A stretch of 64,000 bases of DNA, from contig JBBELK010000365.1 of NCBI GenBank assembly GCA_037783545.1, positions 557,550 through 621,549 on the forward strand, written 5' to 3'. Positions 30,521-41,556 of the stretch are shown here, in pieces. The notes below the pieces were generated by a model. That model searched no databases. It was given only the letters and a program-made list of their open reading frames with translations, and was not told the origin of the DNA. Made by a program: the position numbers and the translations under genes. Within the stretch, counting starts at the first letter, position 1. Every line of letters begins with the position of its first letter. This DNA is from Henricia sp. BOLD:AAB3569. Its lineage: Eukaryota; Echinodermata; Asteroidea; Spinulosida; Echinasteridae.

Positions 30521-30977
30521 CTGTCCATAGAATACAATCATTGTATTTGTCTATTCTGAAATGGCTATGTGAGATTTTGTAATACATATCTTGATGTGTT
30601 TGACATCAGACAATCCCTGATACTTGGAGTTATGTAATAAGGGTTAATATAATGTAGGCAACTTGAACAGGTTTCCCAATAAGTGTACGCTGTATCCATA
30701 TTATATTTGTCAGCAACATTACTATTGAGTGACATAAATATCCATATACTGTAAGTATAGAGAGCCGAAGTGTGATGTGGTTGCCATGGTAATTGGCTCT
30801 AAACATCATGGCCGTCACTAAAAACTACCATTGCAAAAGCACAGGAACATGGTTCAGTGATTTTTAGTGTAGAGCCATTGCCCAGGCAACTAACAAAAGC
30901 TGACGTATTCATTTTGGCTATCTACCGGTATATAGCCCTTTGCACTGGCAGCCATGACAGGACAGTAGTCATTTAAA

Positions 30978-31690
30978 TGATTTGACAGTACATCCACATG
31001 GTGACTACCCCCATCTTATGGCTGCTGGCGCAAAGGGTCTATATTAGTGCAAACATGCATGTACTTTGCAAGAATAGAATAATTTCCAGACAAACTATTG
31101 CAATCATTTGTTTTAGTTATCAGCTCGAGCTCATTTCTTTTGTAAATTTTCTGTCATTTTTACCATTTGCATTCTATTCATGATCATCCGCTATAAAACT
31201 CTATCTTATTTATTACATTATAAACTATGTAAATGAAAATACAATCAATTTTTATAAGACAATGCATCAGTATCACATTCTCCATTTGATCCTTTTCAAG
31301 CCAATATTATTTATATAGAAAACTTATGTAGTTCTTATTGAAATGATTTGACATTAGATCATTCCACATTGTGACTATTCCCTTTTATGACTGCTGGTGC
31401 AAAGGATCTATAATTATTGCAAACATGTACAGTTGTGTATACGTTGCAAGATTAGCATTTTTTGGTTCATACAGTATTGCAATCAATTGTTTAATTCAGT
31501 TATCACTTCAGCCTCATTTCTTTTGTCAATTTCATGTTTTTATACCATCATTTGCATGCCATTTATCTGCTATAAACACTGCAATAAATATCGACTGTAT
31601 GATTGCCCACTTAACTTGATCTTACTTATTGAAATGATACACTACATGTATGTAAATAAGAATGCAATCAATTTATATAAAACATGCATA
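30978..31690 (+). repeat. Diverged tandem duplication of about 370 bp (copy A)
   Basis: 30978-31265 and 31347-31690 align to each other. Shared landmarks are 'tatgRctgctggYgcaaag', 'attgcaatca' and 'aatacaatcaattt'-type ends. Copy B carries the same pair (about 58786-59105 and 59246-59850), so the duplication is older than the A/B split. Confidence 0.6.
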
Positions 31691-31699
31691 GTCATCAAA

Positions 31700-32372
31700 T
31701 TCATTATTTAAAAGTCAGTAATATTTTACACCCGAGGCTGGGAGTTAGGGTTAAAAACAAGTTGAATTTGTGTTGTAGTGTTGCCCTATCTCTGTATTTG
31801 AGCCCATGCACTTTTACCTGTATTTATATATTTTTTTAAATATTATTTTCAAAGAAAAAATTTAACAACCGAAAAACTTATTTCATATTCTGTCTAATTT
31901 GATTTATTGTAAATTCGTGGCAGTGGGTTAACATAACCATCATAAAGGCAGCATATTTGTGTGCATCACTTATGAAAGTTTGATCTGGTTGAAACTGCCC
32001 ATAGCATGTTATTAAAAGGACCAAAATATTGGTAATACTTTAATCTGGTGTCAATCTTTATTTAGCAGGTAATTTCTAAAACCGGAAATTGGAATGTAAT
32101 CGACCTTTCACAAGATTAAGGAAGAAAAAGTGACCCATCTGTCCATCAGCAGTACTATTAAAGATAGTATCCAACTCTATCAGGCAATCAGAATCTGGGA
32201 AGGTCGGTCACATCCACATTATAATTTAACATGGCTGTTCATGGCGGGTGATACTGAAGATGGTCCCTATATAGCTCTATAGTATAAGTATAAGGCAGAC
32301 TAGGAGGCGGGTCAGTCACAGACACATTATACTCCAGTATGGCTGTCTATGGGTGGTATTAAAGATGGTCCC
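31700..32372. other. Helentron 3' cargo, non-coding
   Basis: Collinear with about 60345-60952 of copy B. No ORF or RNA recognised. Confidence 0.5.
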
Positions 32373-32381
32373 CAGCTAAAT

Positions 32382-32467
32382 CATCCTGAGATCTCATGGA
32401 ATTTCTATTCTGCAAAGCGACGCAGGAGTTAGAGAGTGCGTTAAAGGGGTACTGTTGCAAGAGGATG
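32382..32467. mobile_element. 86-bp MITE inserted only in copy A
   Basis: Begins 'catcctgag' and ends 'caagaggatg', giving a short inverted repeat catcct/aggatg. It is flanked by CAGCTAAAT at 32373-32381 and again at 32468-32476. Copy B has a single uninterrupted CAGCTAAAT at 60952-60960, the empty site. A duplication of 8-9 bp points to an hAT or Mutator type element. Confidence 0.85.
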
Positions 32468-32844
32468 CAGCTAAATAAAATAAAATCAAAGTTTGTCATT
32501 GGTAAATTCACGACACTTGGTCAGCGTATTAAACGCACTAAATTTCGGCTTTCGTATGAGACCAGCTGAGGGCGACATTCATAATTACGGTCATGTACGT
32601 TCATAGAGCTATAGTGTACGTTACTTCCATAGAGTTGTATAAGCCGTATACAACTCTATGGTTACTTCCAAGTTTGGGCGGTAGGGAGGTAAGTACGATC
32701 AGAGTGAGGTCACGGACGTATACGTCTGTGAGTGAAGTACGTTACTTGAACGTAAACTATGAATGCCGCCCTCTGCCGGTCACGTACGGATGTCGACATT
32801 TGCTGGCTTATGCAATTTTGACTTGGCTGAACTTAAATTATTAT

Positions 32845-33418
32845 AATTACGTAATCAGTGACGTCATTCTACATGGTGGTGGAAGTTTGTGATGGGGCCC
32901 ATGCGTGGGTAAATAAATGAAATAAATAAATAAATAAACTGTTTCCCTGCGCTTTACCGATGGACGATTCAGATTAGCAGCGAATGTTTAGACCCAATTA
33001 CCATGGTAACTGACGTCACACTTCACCACACTTCACAAAATGATATGTACAAATGTATACTTATTTTTTTAGAAGTAGTTTAAGCATGACTATTTTTCAA
33101 TCCTCGTGCGCGCTGTCAGTCCGCTTTGCGAGCTTCGTGCGTCCATCGCCCATACTTCATAGGAACGCGTACAATACACACGGCGTACGCGCGTTTTGGA
33201 ATAGCGTTCACCGCTTTAAACCCGCGCGGTTAGCTCATGCAGCCCATTGTGTCGTCATTTGCCCATATTTTTCCAAGTCACGATTTTCAATGCACGACCG
33301 TTGGTCTATAGGTTTATAGGTCTGTGCAACACCGTAATTTATGAATGGCGCCCTCTGCCGGTCACGTACGGAAGTCGACATTTGGTGGCTTATGCATTGT
33401 TTTACGCAAATGTTGACT
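32845..33418. repeat. Extra segment in copy A containing a diverged Helentron 5' block
   Basis: Copy B goes straight from 'ttttgacttggctgaac' into the 372-bp units, whereas copy A has this extra sequence. It includes a TAAA-type microsatellite (about 32911-32938), an inverted copy of 29985-30071 (32938-33025), and at 33093-33320 a diverged copy of the Helentron 5' block ('tgcgtccatcgcccatacttcatagg', in two overlapping stretches, and 'ggttagctcatgcagc'). Confidence 0.65.
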
Positions 33419-33600
33419 TGGCTGAACTTTGGCCTTTAATTGACCCAGAACGGAGGAATCATATGAAAATGACTCCACCCAGCAAATTGTATCCCATTAT
33501 CTGATCTATAATGTCTGCTAAATATGAAGACCCTGGATCATGTGGTTTTATAGAGGGAAACATTTTTAAAAAGTGCATATTTTGGTAATTTTCATCTGCT
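33419..33600 (+). repeat. Isolated partial 372-bp unit (copy A)
   Basis: Begins 'tggctgaactttggcc' and includes 'ataatgtctgctaaatatga' and 'ggttttatagagggaaaca', as in the main array. It is cut off near 33600. Confidence 0.75.
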
Positions 33601-34383
33601 GTCTCACAATGTAGTCAGCGAAAAAACGATTGTTAATTTTTAGTTTGTTTTGTTCACATTTGGGATGGAAATCCGATGTTTACTCGAAAAACTGATATAG
33701 GCCTACATATATTTGTCATCAAAGGCAGAAATCAGAGCACATAATTTGTTAAGATTGAAAAGAGTTTGGCCAAGAAGGAACACTTTCTTAATTAGATTTG
33801 TTGAAGATGGTTTAATAAAATCCTGACAATGACGTGATGATATCAGGCCTATATTAAGCTTTGCACCTTACTAAACCTAAAAGGAAGAAAACAAACATTG
33901 GAATGAATGCTTCACGGCAAAACTACGACATTCCCTCAATAACATACAATTACTTTCTTGTAGAGAGTGGACTCTCTTAAATAAGACTGAAATAACATAA
34001 AAGATTGTATCCTACTTAGTGTCCATCTTCTGTAGAATTACACGTCCGTGGTAGACACAGTTAAAAGTTACAGTGTCACCGTCGCAGTACAGTCGGCGCC
34101 GTGTCACACAGGGCACACGGAATAGACAGCTACGGTGAAAGATTTATTTGTGCGACGTTTGCTCGCATTGAGAACGGTCAAATCTAAAACTAGGCCCCTG
34201 GCATAACACTGGTCACTGCTCAGTCAACCGAAAACATAATGACATGATCATGGTGTCATTTTAAAGAGGAGATTCAACCCTAACAGATTATATCTCCCGT
34301 TTATTCATACGCGCCCTACTTTAGTTACAATTAGCAATAATATCTCGGTTTCGTTTTTTAAAATCCACCCTGTATATGGAAAT
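33601..34383. other. Unassigned sequence between 372-bp units
   Basis: Absent from copy B at this position. No ORF or known repeat recognised. Confidence 0.35.
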
Positions 34384-34390
34384 GTTGACT

Positions 34391-35583
34391 TGGCTGAACT
34401 TTGGCCTTCAATTGACCCAGGAAGGAAGGGTCAGATGAAAATAACTACACAAAGCAAATTGTAGTGCAGGATCTGATCTATAATGTCTGCTAAATATGAA
34501 GACCCTGCGTCATGTGGTTTTATAGAGGGAAACATTTTACGAAATGCATTTTTGACTAATTTGTATGACGAAAATCCACTTTTTTGCCATTTTTAAATAA
34601 TTATAATTACGTAATCATTGACGTCATGGTGATGTTTTACATGGTGGTGGAAGTTTGTGATGGGGCCCATGCCTGTACCTAGTTTTATGAAAATCAAGCG
34701 TACTTTAAGAGCTAAAATTGCTTCATAAGTACACAAAAACACAACAAATGTGAATTTTGAAATGGCTGAACTTTGACCTTCGATTGATCCAGGAAGGAAG
34801 GGTCAGATGAAAATGCCTACACAAAGAACATTGTAGCCCATGCTCTGATCTATAATGTCTGCTAAATATTAAGACCCTGGGTCATGTGGTTTTATAGAGG
34901 GAAACATTATACGAAATGCATATTTTGGAAATTTTCATGATAAAAATCCACTTTTGTGCCATTTTAAAATTATTATAATTACGTAATTATTGACGTCATG
35001 GTGACGTTCTACATGGTGGTGGACGTTTGTGATGGGGCCCATGCCTGTACCTAGTTTTATGAAAATCAAGCATGGTTGAATAGCTAATATTGCTCCATAA
35101 GTACAAACAAATACAAAAAATGTGATTTTTGAATTGGCTGAACTTTGACCTTCGATTGACCCAGGAAGGAAGGGTCAGATGAAAATGCCTACACTAAGAA
35201 CATTGAAGCTCATGATCTGATGTAAATGTTTGCCAAATATGAAAACCCTGGGTCATGTGGTTTGGGCAAGGGAACCATTTTAAAAAGTGCATATTTCGGC
35301 AATTTCCCGCTTTTTAGGCATTTTTAAAGTGTTATAATGACGTAACGGATGACGTCACAATGAAGCCATTCTTGGGTGCACACCTCTTATACTATGTCTT
35401 TGATGTGACCAAGTTTGGTTAAGATCAATGTTTGGGAACAACCTGAAAAAGCGCCGACAACGCCTATGCGCTTTGTCTATGGGAAAAAAATCAGAAGAAG
35501 AAGAAGAAATAAACGGAAAAAAAAAAAAAAAAAAATCAAAACGAAAACAAAGGCTTTTTCGTCCTAAACGAAAAAGCCAAAAA
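34391..35583 (+). repeat. 372-bp tandem repeats and terminal hairpin (Helentron 3' end, copy A)
   Basis: Units start with 'tggctgaacttt' at 34391, 34763 and 35135, exactly 372 bp apart. The third unit passes into a conserved tail ('gcgccgacaacgcctatgcg'), an A-rich stretch, and the hairpin 'ggctttttcg' / 'cgaaaaagcc' (35552-35578). Copy B has two units and the same tail. Subterminal tandem repeats and a 3' hairpin are usual for Helentron-type elements. Confidence 0.8.
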
Positions 35584-36357
35584 CACGATATTACCTGTAC
35601 TACTACCATGTACTATGGGAAGGGGAGCGCGTTATTCCCTCTCCTTTCCTTTTATCTCTTCCCCTTTATTTTTGATAACAAATTATCAAAAGCCTCTTTG
35701 GCAGGAAAGGTCAGGTTTTATGTTTGTATATGGGGCTAATTTAAAATGCCTACTGGCAATTAACGGTGAGCAGTCATGGGGTGATACTGGTTAGCAATGA
35801 CCACATTATTATGTCATTAACGACGTACATGTACATGTGACACGAATAACACAAACATACTTTCAAAGCAATTTCTGGGTTTCTGGATTCCGTAACGTAA
35901 ACTGAATTTCAACATTCACATGGCGGACATTGAGGAACTAGAGCACCTCATTGGCATATTCTCGGGAAAATGAACTGTCTGATGATGTGGTCGACCTAAA
36001 TCCCCTTCCCTCGTTGAACACCATGCATGCAGGCGTCACAAGAAAGTAAGCATTTTGAGGAAGACCAGAAAGACCATGATGTTGGAAAGCCGCCGATAAT
36101 TGGAGACATCAGTGCGGAAGAAGTGGTGCCGGATGAGCGAGAGCAAGAAGACAAGAAAAAGCTAATTCCAGATTAGAAACATAGAAACCCGAAAGCGGGT
36201 GTCTATAATGAAGAAATTATATCCATGTATAGTTCAAAAAGTTAGGACAACTTTTTGGAAAAGATGATGCAAAATTTAGTTTTATGTTTCAGTAAGATCT
36301 CATTAAAATGTGATTTTTATACTAAAGATTTCCTGGAACTATTCAACAGACATGACA
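35584..36357. other. Spacer with degraded coding fragments
   Basis: Around 35921 a frame reads MADIEELEHLIGIFSGK then stops. At about 36058-36174 another reads 'IIGDISAEEVVPDEREQEDK' before a stop. They look like decayed exons, perhaps of the RecQ-like gene that follows. No family assigned. Confidence 0.3.
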
Positions 36358-36606
36358 GATGATAATGATGGCAGAAATTATCAAGTACGTTTGCGAGAAA
36401 AAACACGTGCTTGCACTGTCTTCCGACAGGGTTCGGGAAGAGTTTGACTTAGATTGTACCTTCCCTCATCCAAAATAAAATGGCTGTGGTCATTAGTCCG
36501 ATAAAGGCATTAATGACCAACCAGGTGAGATCATTGAAGACAAAGGGTATTGATGCCGTTGCGATTGTGGCTAAGGAGGAAATTACCCAAGAAGACGGGA
36601 ATCGTA
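36358..36606 (+). pseudogene. RecQ-like helicase relic
   Basis: 36366-36445 is close at nucleotide level to 9113-9200 and encodes 'EIIKYVCEKKHVLA'. After a 1-nt shift comes LPTGFGKSL, the RecQ-style Walker A. 36480-36600 then reads MAVVISPIKALMTNQVRSLK and 'GIDAVAIVAKEE', matching helicase motif Ia. A splice-donor-like 'tcgtaagt' follows at about 36602. At least one frameshift and an internal stop separate the motifs, so this is a degraded gene or retained transposon-linked helicase. Confidence 0.6.
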
Positions 36607-36962
36607 AGTATTTGTGAAAACGACTTTTCAGACGTGTAATGATTCCCCTCATTTTCCACTGTCAGCTATGGACATTTTCCCCCAAATCACCCAGTTCAAG
36701 CGCCCTCACGCATTCAGGAATACAGGCCATTGTGTTGAGTTTCTGCATCCATTCTAGTTTGGTCCGTTTTCGAAGCTGGGTGGAAGATGCAGGATTTTGA
36801 TGAACATATAATATATCAATTATTATTATTATTTTTTCATTCTAGGTGCAGCTTTGTCGTAGCATAAAACGGGAGTATTCTGATCTGCATAATGCCTCCT
36901 GGAGCAAGAAGTGTTGTGCAATTATGCATGAGGTTTGCCATTGTTGAATGAAATTCTACAGT

Positions 36963-37241
36963 ATATACCTTTATCACGGTGCGGCCATGTTCCCTTTTTT
37001 CTATTCAAATAAACGCAAAGCGGGGCTTGCAGAAAAAAATAATAGTTTGGTCCCGTGTTGAAAATTTTCATTGTGTGCAACACAATGGCACATGCGTGGT
37101 GCGATCAAGAAAAAGCGCAACGCAAACAGTATTTCTCTCAAAACAACAATAGTAGATTACAAGTGCTGTCGCGTAGACGCATTGATCGTGACGACACGTA
37201 CTATGGGAAACAAGACACAGATGGCCGCACCGTGATAAAGG
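36963..37241. mobile_element. MITE with 8-bp target-site duplication
   Basis: Terminal inverted repeats of 22 bp (36967-36988 and 37221-37242; 'cctttatcacggtgcggcc') are perfect. TCTACAGT flanks it at 36955-36962 and 37242-37249. The 8-bp duplication suggests the hAT superfamily. Older copies lie inside both Helentrons (28691-28956, 56567-56846). Confidence 0.85.
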
Positions 37242-37624
37242 TCTACAGTGGTGTGAATTTAAGAATTATGTGGTGCGAATTTAAGAACATTTTCATATGA
37301 TATTCAATTTCCCTGGCTCGTTATGTGCTGGGCACGCAGACATGCAGTGGTGGACGAACGACGATCTAAGTTTGTGTCTGTTATTTCCAGTACAACAAAC
37401 AAATGTTTAAAGTTTTTAGGTGAGATTAATGCTGGAAAAAAAATCCATATTTGTATATTCTCTGCGCAGTTGGTATTTCAGTGGTCATTAACCCTAACTC
37501 TTGACCTATAGTGTACAAATTGGAGGATTTGGGACCGTTAGGGTTATTTTGCAAAAATCTAAATTTATTTGCATACATCCTCAGTATATTATTAGTGTTT
37601 CCTGTATATGTACATTTATTCCAG

Positions 37625-38245
37625 GATCTACGAAGTCAGTCCATGAGAACTGTCCTATTTATGGCAGGAGCAGGACATGAAGCTTATGAACTCGTGGAAG
37701 AAATACTGACAATGTACGAAAAAGGTCAACTGAAGGGACAGTCTCTTAAACGAAAGGAACTGACCAGCGGCGTTCCACAGAACGTACCTGAGAGTGCACT
37801 GGTCCCTATGCTTCAAGATGTAATGATGAAAAAAATATCACTGGCAGAGTTCAAATCTGAAGGTGAGAACCTCCTTAAACTTCAGCGAGTACAACGCGCA
37901 GTAATTGACATGACGAATGCATCGTCTTGGGCCGAGGTTGAAGAAAGATTCCCTCAACACTTGACACGGAAAGCTCTTTATCCTTTCATTCACTTGAAAT
38001 TTGCCTCAAAGACCGGGATACCAGATCCAATCCGGGACTTTTGTGCAGCAATAAAGCGCATGGAACAACACGATGAAGAAAATACTGAGCCAGGCCTCTT
38101 CATCAGAGAGACAATTCACAGAGGTTTGAACAACACAGTGGGTTTCAAGGTGGCTGCAAAGTCTCAACAAATCAACCTAAAGGAATTGAGGGAACTGGAC
38201 AGCACATTTCCAGGATTTCATTTGGGGATCTTGGATATGCCAAAG
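37625..38245 (+). CDS. Putative 207-codon phase-0 exon, unknown protein
   Basis: A splice acceptor ('tttattccag', ending 37624) and a donor ('caaag|gtacag' at 38245/38246) bracket an uninterrupted 621-nt frame. It starts DLRSQSMRTVLFMAGAGHEA and ends HLGILDMPK. The product is mostly helical and charged, with Leu-rich stretches (ELVEEILTMYEKGQL; LLKLQRVQRAVIDM), and has no membrane segment. The longer frame from 37511 includes intron-like hydrophobic sequence, so I do not use its ATG. I do not recognise the family. It may be an exon of the RecQ-like locus upstream or of a host gene. No other exon was found. Confidence 0.5.
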
Positions 38246-39586
38246 GTACAGTAATAATATTGAAATTATAACTTGACAAGGTGCGTTAAGCTGATCACAA
38301 AGAAGTTGTTTTAGAGCAAAGAGAATCTACGAGAGTATCTGAGTTTTCCGCACAGTGTTTATGTATGTGTAGTGAACTGGGTTTTCGTGAAGAAATACTT
38401 GTTTTGGCACGGCCGACAGCAAAAGTTAGTTGATTGATTCTGCCAACCAAAAGAGGGCGCACTTCCACTTTAACGGTGGCGCGCACTAACACATAACTTT
38501 AGACTGTGATAAGGCATAAGTTCTGGTGTTATTTTATTTAGGAAAAAGTTACGATTAAGCCTTATCAACATGGAGCAATAAGTTTGTCATTTTTAAATAA
38601 TAAATGGAGATGTTTATCCTGTAAAGTTTTGGGTGAGATTAACCATTGTATTAGGGCAAGGCGGATTGAGAACAGTTGGGTTAAGTGACCGGAACTATAT
38701 TCTGTAGCGTTCTCTCTGGACGTAGCCGCCAAAGTTGTTGGTTGTGTCTGGACAACCATGACATAATTGTCACTATTTTCGGGATGTGAGACGGCCTGGA
38801 ACTCCACTCTCTCACCTAAAATGATGATCAAAGATTAGAGAACAGATCAGTTGGTGAGTAGATTTGTATTTTAGTTCGTACTTTGGGTAAATTAGGCAAA
38901 ACAACTGAGAGACAACACTCGAGGTTAAATGTCATTGACATCCGGGTTTGTGTGTATTTTAATGTACTGTATCACGTGGGTGTATTCCACGAGTGTCGTT
39001 TAAGCACACGACAGGGTATTATTTAATGTGCATGAGGCCACATACATGTAAATTTGATTAGTGAAGTACAGTGTACATAAATTATTTTGTTGCTTATTTA
39101 GGAATTGGATTGACCAGTAAAGCTTTAAATTAATGGTTAAATGTTATTTCTAAATATTGGTTTTTCTTCAGGTTTTCTTCTGGATGAGAAAATAAATGGA
39201 ATAGTCCTGATTTGTCGTGCAACCCAACCAAGGTGTCATGCCTATTGTCTTCGGACTCTAAAACCATAACACTACATATGCACTATGAAACCTCCAAGCA
39301 CAGAGTAAATATCATGAAGTGTACACCCCTTTCAAATGTGCTTTTATTTTGCACCACTGGTTTTGTGAAATGATTACATAAGACCCAAGTGACACTAACA
39401 TTTCAGTTGTTGAGGAACAAAATGAGGAAATCATTAAAAGTATTTTATAATTTTTGTTATGTTGGAAGTTGAATAGCAAGAGGTGGTACATTTACATATT
39501 TTACCACACACTGACAATAGCTCTAGTAAATGCATGGTTTTTATATAGAAGGGATTGTAAAGTGCTAAATGCGAGCAAATCCATCA
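38246..39586. other. No recognised gene
   Basis: Follows the donor of the preceding exon, so may be intronic. Only short frames occur. Confidence 0.35.
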
Positions 39587-39941
39587 TGCAGGGTTTGACC
39601 TTAGCGGTCGCCCGGTCGCCAAATGCGAGTGAAAACAGCGAAAACAGCGAAAACAGCGGCGGGCGACTCAAAACCTTTCTCTTTGTAGTCCGGCGGGCGA
39701 GTTAAAAATGTTTAAAGGCTAATAAATATTCGGCAGATTTTTCCTCGCACGGCTTGCGCCGTCGACCACGCGCGCACTGCACACGATCTCAGCGGTAAAA
39801 GTATTTTACAACGACGTCCGTATAAAACAATGACCTCATTGACTCATGCTTGCACGCACGTGTTTCCAAATAAACAGCTTATTTAGCGAGACGTACTTTC
39901 GATAACAGTAAGAAGCTGCGCGAATTGTGCAAATAAAAAAA

Positions 39942-40322
39942 ATGTGGCGACACCTCCCTGGGGTTTCGGACCCAAGCGCAGGATCATCGAAGTCCGGCGA
40001 GAAACGTGACCGCGATCAGGAATATGAAAAAACCAAAAGACGGCGATCTTACAGAAAAGAATGGGAGAAAGAATACAAATGGTTGACGTACAACGAAGAG
40101 AAGGGGCTGATGTTTTGCAAGTTATGTCGGGACAACAAGGTGACAGGCGATCGCGGGGAAAAACACAACTCCTTCCACGAGGGAAGTTCTACCTCCAAGG
40201 TAGAAACCATCAAAGCACACGCTGTCAGTGATAATCACAAACTGGCAATCGATCGGGACAAGGCTAGGAGAGCAGCCCCTGGTACGAGCCAAGCGGAGAA
40301 AATGCTGAAGGGGTGGCATTAG
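39942..40322 (+). CDS. ZNF862/hAT-like N-terminal zinc-finger protein (short)
   Basis: The 126-codon frame starts MWRHLPGVSD. A Lys/Arg-rich stretch is followed by 'WEKEYKWLTYNEEKGLMFCK' and a C-x2-C ... H-x5-H zinc finger (FCKLCRDN; IKAHAVSDNH), ending AEKMLKGWH. This is the TTF/BED-like finger that opens ZNF862-type proteins derived from hAT transposases. Those proteins are several hundred residues longer, with a DUF4371/hAT dimerisation region, which is absent here. It is either truncated or a first exon. I chose the internal ATG at 39942 because family members start with a similar Met-x-x-(H/Y) segment. Upstream, 39587-39720 has the Ser/Gly-rich 'ASENSENSENSGGRLKTF' context common beside such elements. 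Confidence 0.65.
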   Translation: MWRHLPGVSDPSAGSSKSGEKRDRDQEYEKTKRRRSYRKEWEKEYKWLTYNEEKGLMFCKLCRDNKVTGDRGEKHNSFHEGSSTSKVETIKAHAVSDNHKLAIDRDKARRAAPGTSQAEKMLKGWH

Positions 40323-40328
40323 GTATGG

Positions 40329-40405
40329 TGGAGTGGGTGAGTGAGTTAGGGGTTTAACGCCATGTCGGCATCAATGGCCATATTCATGGCGGGACCATGT
40401 TAATA
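40329..40405 (+). mobile_element. SINE fragment of the 'gagtgagt...tttaacgcc' type
   Basis: Reads 'gtgagtgagttaggggttta', then 'acgccatgtcggcatcaatg' and 'tcatggcggga'. This body is common in SINEs of marine invertebrates. Only the fragment is visible. Confidence 0.55.
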
Positions 40406-41336
40406 TAAAAAATGCTTCATCTTAATCAAAGATAATTAAATAGAAAATATATATATGAACTTGGGATCAGTTGTTAAGAAAATAAGTGATATATTCAACA
40501 AGATTGAAGAAACATTAAAAAGTACAGTAACATGAGTGGGTTTTATTTCAGGGAAATCAACCCTGGAGCAGAGTAATATCTTGTCTCGCCTCAGGGGCGA
40601 GCAAACCCCCTAATTAGTGTTGTTTGTATAAAGTGAAGAATGGTGTAGGGTTTTACAAAATGTGGTAGAGTTGGGATGATTTGAGGAAGTCAATGATGAT
40701 ACTAGGGTTTATGTTGGGGGATACATTGGGGTTGTTATTCCGATTTTAACAGAAATTAGTGGATTAATATGGAGTGGCCTATGCGGCATCTGGTGAGAAC
40801 AACCTGGTCTTGACGAGATAAATGTAAATAGGTTTTCCAAAATCCAGTATTTGGTTGAATAGAGTAGAGCTTGTTAAAGGTACAAGTTGTCCATGATTCC
40901 TTACAGATGCGTTGTGTGTAGGAGAGAAAGGGAAATCTTAAGCCGTTATATAAGGTATGGTATTAGACGTAATTGAAAATCTTAAAGCTTGCTTGGCGAG
41001 AACATCAGCTTCGTCGTTTCCTTTTAAAGGAGGGTTATAATCAAAGATTTTCAGTACTGCAATACACAAATATATAAGCTGAACCAAAACGTTTTTGGTG
41101 AAAAGATAATTTAATGAAGCCCACTGTGCAGCGCCATTGTTATGGATTTCATTAGTCTCGAGGAGTTCTCAGGACGTGCGAGACGCGAGATAGTGACGTC
41201 GGTGCGGCGGCTGGCGGCTAGCTCTGTTGTACAATACACGCGGTATGTACATGTATATGGTGGCTATTGTACGTACGCGCGTGTGCACATACTGACTGCA
41301 CAGTTTCACACATGTACAGTCACTTCTCCCCAAAAC
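40406..41336. other. No recognised gene
   Basis: Intergenic. A short hairpin ('ctcgcctcaggggcgag') lies near 40595. No ORF worth calling. Confidence 0.35.
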
Positions 41337-41450
41337 AACTTCGCCCTCACCCACTTCGCCCAAAAACCACTTCGCCCAAGCGGCATCATTAATTGTTTGT
41401 GTGCACGTTTGGGCAAAGTGGCTTTTGGGCGACGTGGTTGAGGGCGAAGT
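41337..41450. repeat. Foldback of 'cttcgccc' repeats
   Basis: The left arm (41337-41379, 'acttcgcccaaaaaccac' core) pairs with the right arm (41409-41450, 'gtggcttttgggcgacgt'). The unit 'cacttcgccc' is itself repeated three times in each arm. It is a non-coding foldback. Confidence 0.75.
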
Positions 41451-41556
41451 GTCTAGGGCGAAGGGACCGATATTGACGCGTGGTCGCTAATTCATTGATT
41501 CTACAAATCAAATGGCGTATTCTTGTGCAAGTTTGTTGTTGAAATAGAGCTTGAAA

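Larger units (their letters stand above)
15435..35583 (+). mobile_element. Helentron/Helitron2-like rolling-circle transposon, copy A
   Basis: Homology with copy B begins sharply at 'ctatttcggcgg' (15435; 43714 in B). It persists, with indels, through the coding region, the 3' cargo and the tail hairpin 'ggctttttcg' / 'cgaaaaagcc' (35552-35578), ending in 'gccaaaaa' near 35583. The encoded HUH Rep, PIF1 helicase and C-terminal EEP nuclease, plus OTU, define the Helentron/Helitron2 type. At about 20.1 kb it is long for the group because of nested repeats. The 3' boundary is inferred from where A and B diverge. A shorter element ending before the hairpin is possible, because the third tail copy stops just before it. 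Confidence 0.85.

Noticed and set aside
39587-40573. Complete hAT element with ends 'cagggtttga' and 'tcaaccctg'
   Set aside because: The ends match only weakly and no 8-bp target duplication is present.
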